In this document: in pieces, positions 5,713-6,226 of the stretch
How the letters are laid out: the number at the start of each line of letters is the position of its first letter
Numbering within the stretch: the first letter of the stretch is position 1
The notes under the pieces: model-generated
The model's database searches: none
The model's input: only the letters and a program-made list of their open reading frames with translations
What the model was told of the DNA's origin: nothing
Translations under genes and position numbers: made by a program
Source: Firmicutes bacterium UBA4845
GTDB taxonomy: Bacteria; Bacillota; Clostridia; Tissierellales; Sedimentibacteraceae
Assembly (NCBI GenBank): GCA_002399975.1
Contig: DHER01000047.1
Span: forward strand, 1-6,226
Reading direction: 5' to 3'
DNA length: 6,226 nt

Positions 5713-5971
5713 TTGAACTTTACTAATGCCCGTGGTACCCTGATGCATCAACATCCTCGCAATTAGAATACGCCTCTAAGAACTCCATGCACAACTCCTT
5801 GAACTGCCATACAGGAGAGAGTTAATTAGAGCAAACACCCAGCGGTTTAAAGCTAACATCAGGCCAGGGGAACTGACTTTAATAGAAGAGACACAGCGTG
5901 TCCTACAGGAGAGATCAGAACCGTCCTCAATAGCCTAAGTTTATTGTTACACGAGCATTAGTAAAGTTCAA
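5713..5971 (-). ncRNA. Structured leader RNA of the IS110 element, candidate bridge RNA
   Basis: The leader is bounded by two 22-base arms (5713-5734 and 5950-5971). They are complementary at 21 positions, and the remaining pair (5731 with 5954) is a G-U wobble only if the RNA is made from the minus strand, the transposase direction. Inside, the 11-mer TACAGGAGAGA occurs twice (5810-5820 and 5904-5914, + strand), as might be expected from two similar loops, and GACAC/GTGTC forms a small hairpin near 5890-5902. A segment at 5839-5852 repeats, with one insertion, the sequence at the element's right end (CCAGCGGTTAAA, 4297-4308), as a donor guide would. Bridge RNAs are known from IS110 relatives such as IS621; the exact fold and ends here are not established. 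Confidence 0.5.
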
Positions 5972-5983
5972 CAGCAAAAATTC

Positions 5984-5989
5984 ATTATA
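5984..5989 (-). promoter_or_regulatory. -10 box at the IS110 left end
   Basis: The minus strand reads TATAAT, a perfect -10, about 13 nt before the outer arm of the structured leader. In the linear copy the -35 position falls in the flanking GC-rich repeat (TTTTCG), which is poor, so the promoter should be weak until the ends are joined. Confidence 0.55.
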
Positions 5990-5992
5990 GGG

Positions 5993-6009
5993 GTCGGCGG
6001 AGCCGCCGA
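5993..6009. repeat. GC-rich palindrome split by the IS110 insertion
   Basis: TCGGCGGAGCCGCCGA (5994-6009) is a perfect palindrome in AT-rich surroundings. Its first bases overlap the IS110 junction. Joined to the left flank it reads AAAAAG plus the palindrome plus AAATTTTT. On the minus strand that is a GC hairpin followed by C and five T, the form of an intrinsic terminator. It may once have ended transcription between the maturase operon and a facing gene. Confidence 0.55.
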
Positions 6010-6062
6010 AAATTTTTGAAATTCCAGTCGGGCTACGCCCTCCTTCCATTTCAAAAATTTTC
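6008..6062. repeat. Long hairpin with nested GC hairpin, REP-like
   Basis: There are perfect 15-base arms (6008-6022 and 6048-6062, GAAAATTTTTGAAAT and its complement) around a 25-base loop that itself contains GGGC-TAC-GCCC (6030-6040). Together with the adjoining GC palindrome it resembles a dispersed palindromic repeat unit. Whether it recurs in the genome cannot be told here. Confidence 0.6.
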
Positions 6063-6069
6063 GTAATTG

Positions 6070-6094
6070 CTTAACTGTTATTTATACAGTTAAG
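6070..6094. repeat. Inverted repeat CTTAACTGT / ACAGTTAAG
   Basis: Nine-base perfect arms (6070-6078 and 6086-6094) surround a 7-base spacer. The right arm, ACAGTTAAG, equals the staphylococcal AgrA box, but the inverted rather than direct arrangement does not fit AgrA binding. Confidence 0.5.
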
Positions 6095-6120
6095 AATAAA
6101 CAACTATATTTAACTTTCAA

Positions 6121-6207
6121 GGATCATTATATTACTTCCAGTTAATATATGGATAAATGTTGATCCAGTCCGAGGTTTGTAACTGGAAATTATTAAACTT
6201 AAACCTC
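6121..6207. repeat. Interleaved inverted repeats at the right edge
   Basis: Several perfect repeat pairs overlap in order rather than nesting: GGATCA 6121 with TGATCC 6161; TTCCAGTTA 6136 with TAACTGGAA 6180; GAGGTTT 6172 with AAACCTC 6201. A local pair, TATATTA/TAATATA (6128-6134, 6143-6149), is also present. No gene is supported between 5996 and the window end. Confidence 0.45.
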
Positions 6208-6226
6208 ACAAATACTATTATACGAG

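Larger units (their letters stand above)
4295..5995 (-). mobile_element. IS110-family insertion sequence, apparently complete
   Basis: A full-length IS110-type transposase sits between a 5' non-coding leader of about 315 bp (right) and a 3' non-coding end of about 150 bp (left). IS110 elements lack terminal inverted repeats, so the ends were sought through the expected junction. GTC occurs at 4295-4297 and again at 5993-5995. Joining the ends there places TTGACA (minus strand, 4314-4309) exactly 17 bp before TATAAT (minus strand, 5989-5984). Element length counting one GTC is 1698 bp. Removing it joins AAAAAGTC to GGCGGAGCCGCC and restores a perfect palindrome. The ends are inferred and could shift by a few bases. 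Confidence 0.7.

Noticed and set aside
6070..6094. An AgrA-controlled promoter at the exact ACAGTTAAG match
   Set aside because: AgrA binds direct repeats, but the two copies here are inverted and no gene follows.
6132..6224. A 30-codon open minus-strand frame reaching the right window edge
   Set aside because: It is short, AT-rich, shows no recognisable motif and overlaps the inverted repeats; it could be the end of a gene outside the window but cannot be supported.

Overview
The window is AT-rich DNA with strong GGAGG-type ribosome binding sites. It carries an AgrD-like peptide and a clostridial-type radical-SAM peptide maturation operon. Together these point to a member of the Clostridia (Firmicutes); the genus cannot be told from the sequence. 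It reads as an accessory region: at least three insertion sequences (one apparently intact, two as fragments) surround a small peptide-signalling and peptide-modification locus.

Layout, left to right. Positions 1-231 hold the C-terminal end of an IS4/IS1634-type DDE transposase, cut by the window edge. Positions 268-334 hold a promoter with a tandem repeat, followed by a 55-residue AgrD-like precursor of a cyclic thiolactone signal (459-626). Positions 677-870 are a frameshifted fossil of an IS21-family istB gene. A short Cys-rich open segment without a start codon (1009-1086) and a terminator-like hairpin (1099-1115) follow. A second promoter, clearly related to the first, lies at 1238-1304. 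It precedes a three-gene operon: a radical SAM/SPASM peptide maturase of the CcpM type (1398-2807), a TIGR04066-type peptide maturation protein (2800-3873, overlapping by 8 nt), and a small acyl-carrier-related protein (3923-4189). An IS110-family element, about 1.70 kb and on the minus strand, occupies roughly 4295-5995. The right edge holds GC-rich and AT-rich inverted repeats and no convincing gene.

How the parts may work together. The three operon proteins match what I recall of the CLI_3235-class system, in which a Cys-rich precursor peptide is modified by a radical SAM enzyme with two helper proteins. No intact precursor or exporter is visible; the Cys-rich scrap just upstream may be what is left of a precursor. 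The regulatory regions of the AgrD-like gene and of the maturase operon align without gaps (52 of 80 positions). They share a 20-bp-period tandem repeat that resembles AgrA/LytTR boxes on the minus strand. The inference is that peptide maturation is under quorum-sensing control, with the signal gene and target operon driven by sister promoters. AgrB, AgrC and AgrA are not in the window.

The IS110 element can be bounded from the sequence. A GTC is present at both ends. Joining the ends there places an outward -35 (TTGACA) exactly 17 bp from a -10 (TATAAT), the junction promoter expected for a circular IS110 intermediate. Removing the element rebuilds an uninterrupted GC-rich palindrome, so the element appears to have inserted into a REP-like or terminator-like repeat. 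Its 5' leader contains a strongly structured RNA candidate, probably a bridge-type RNA.
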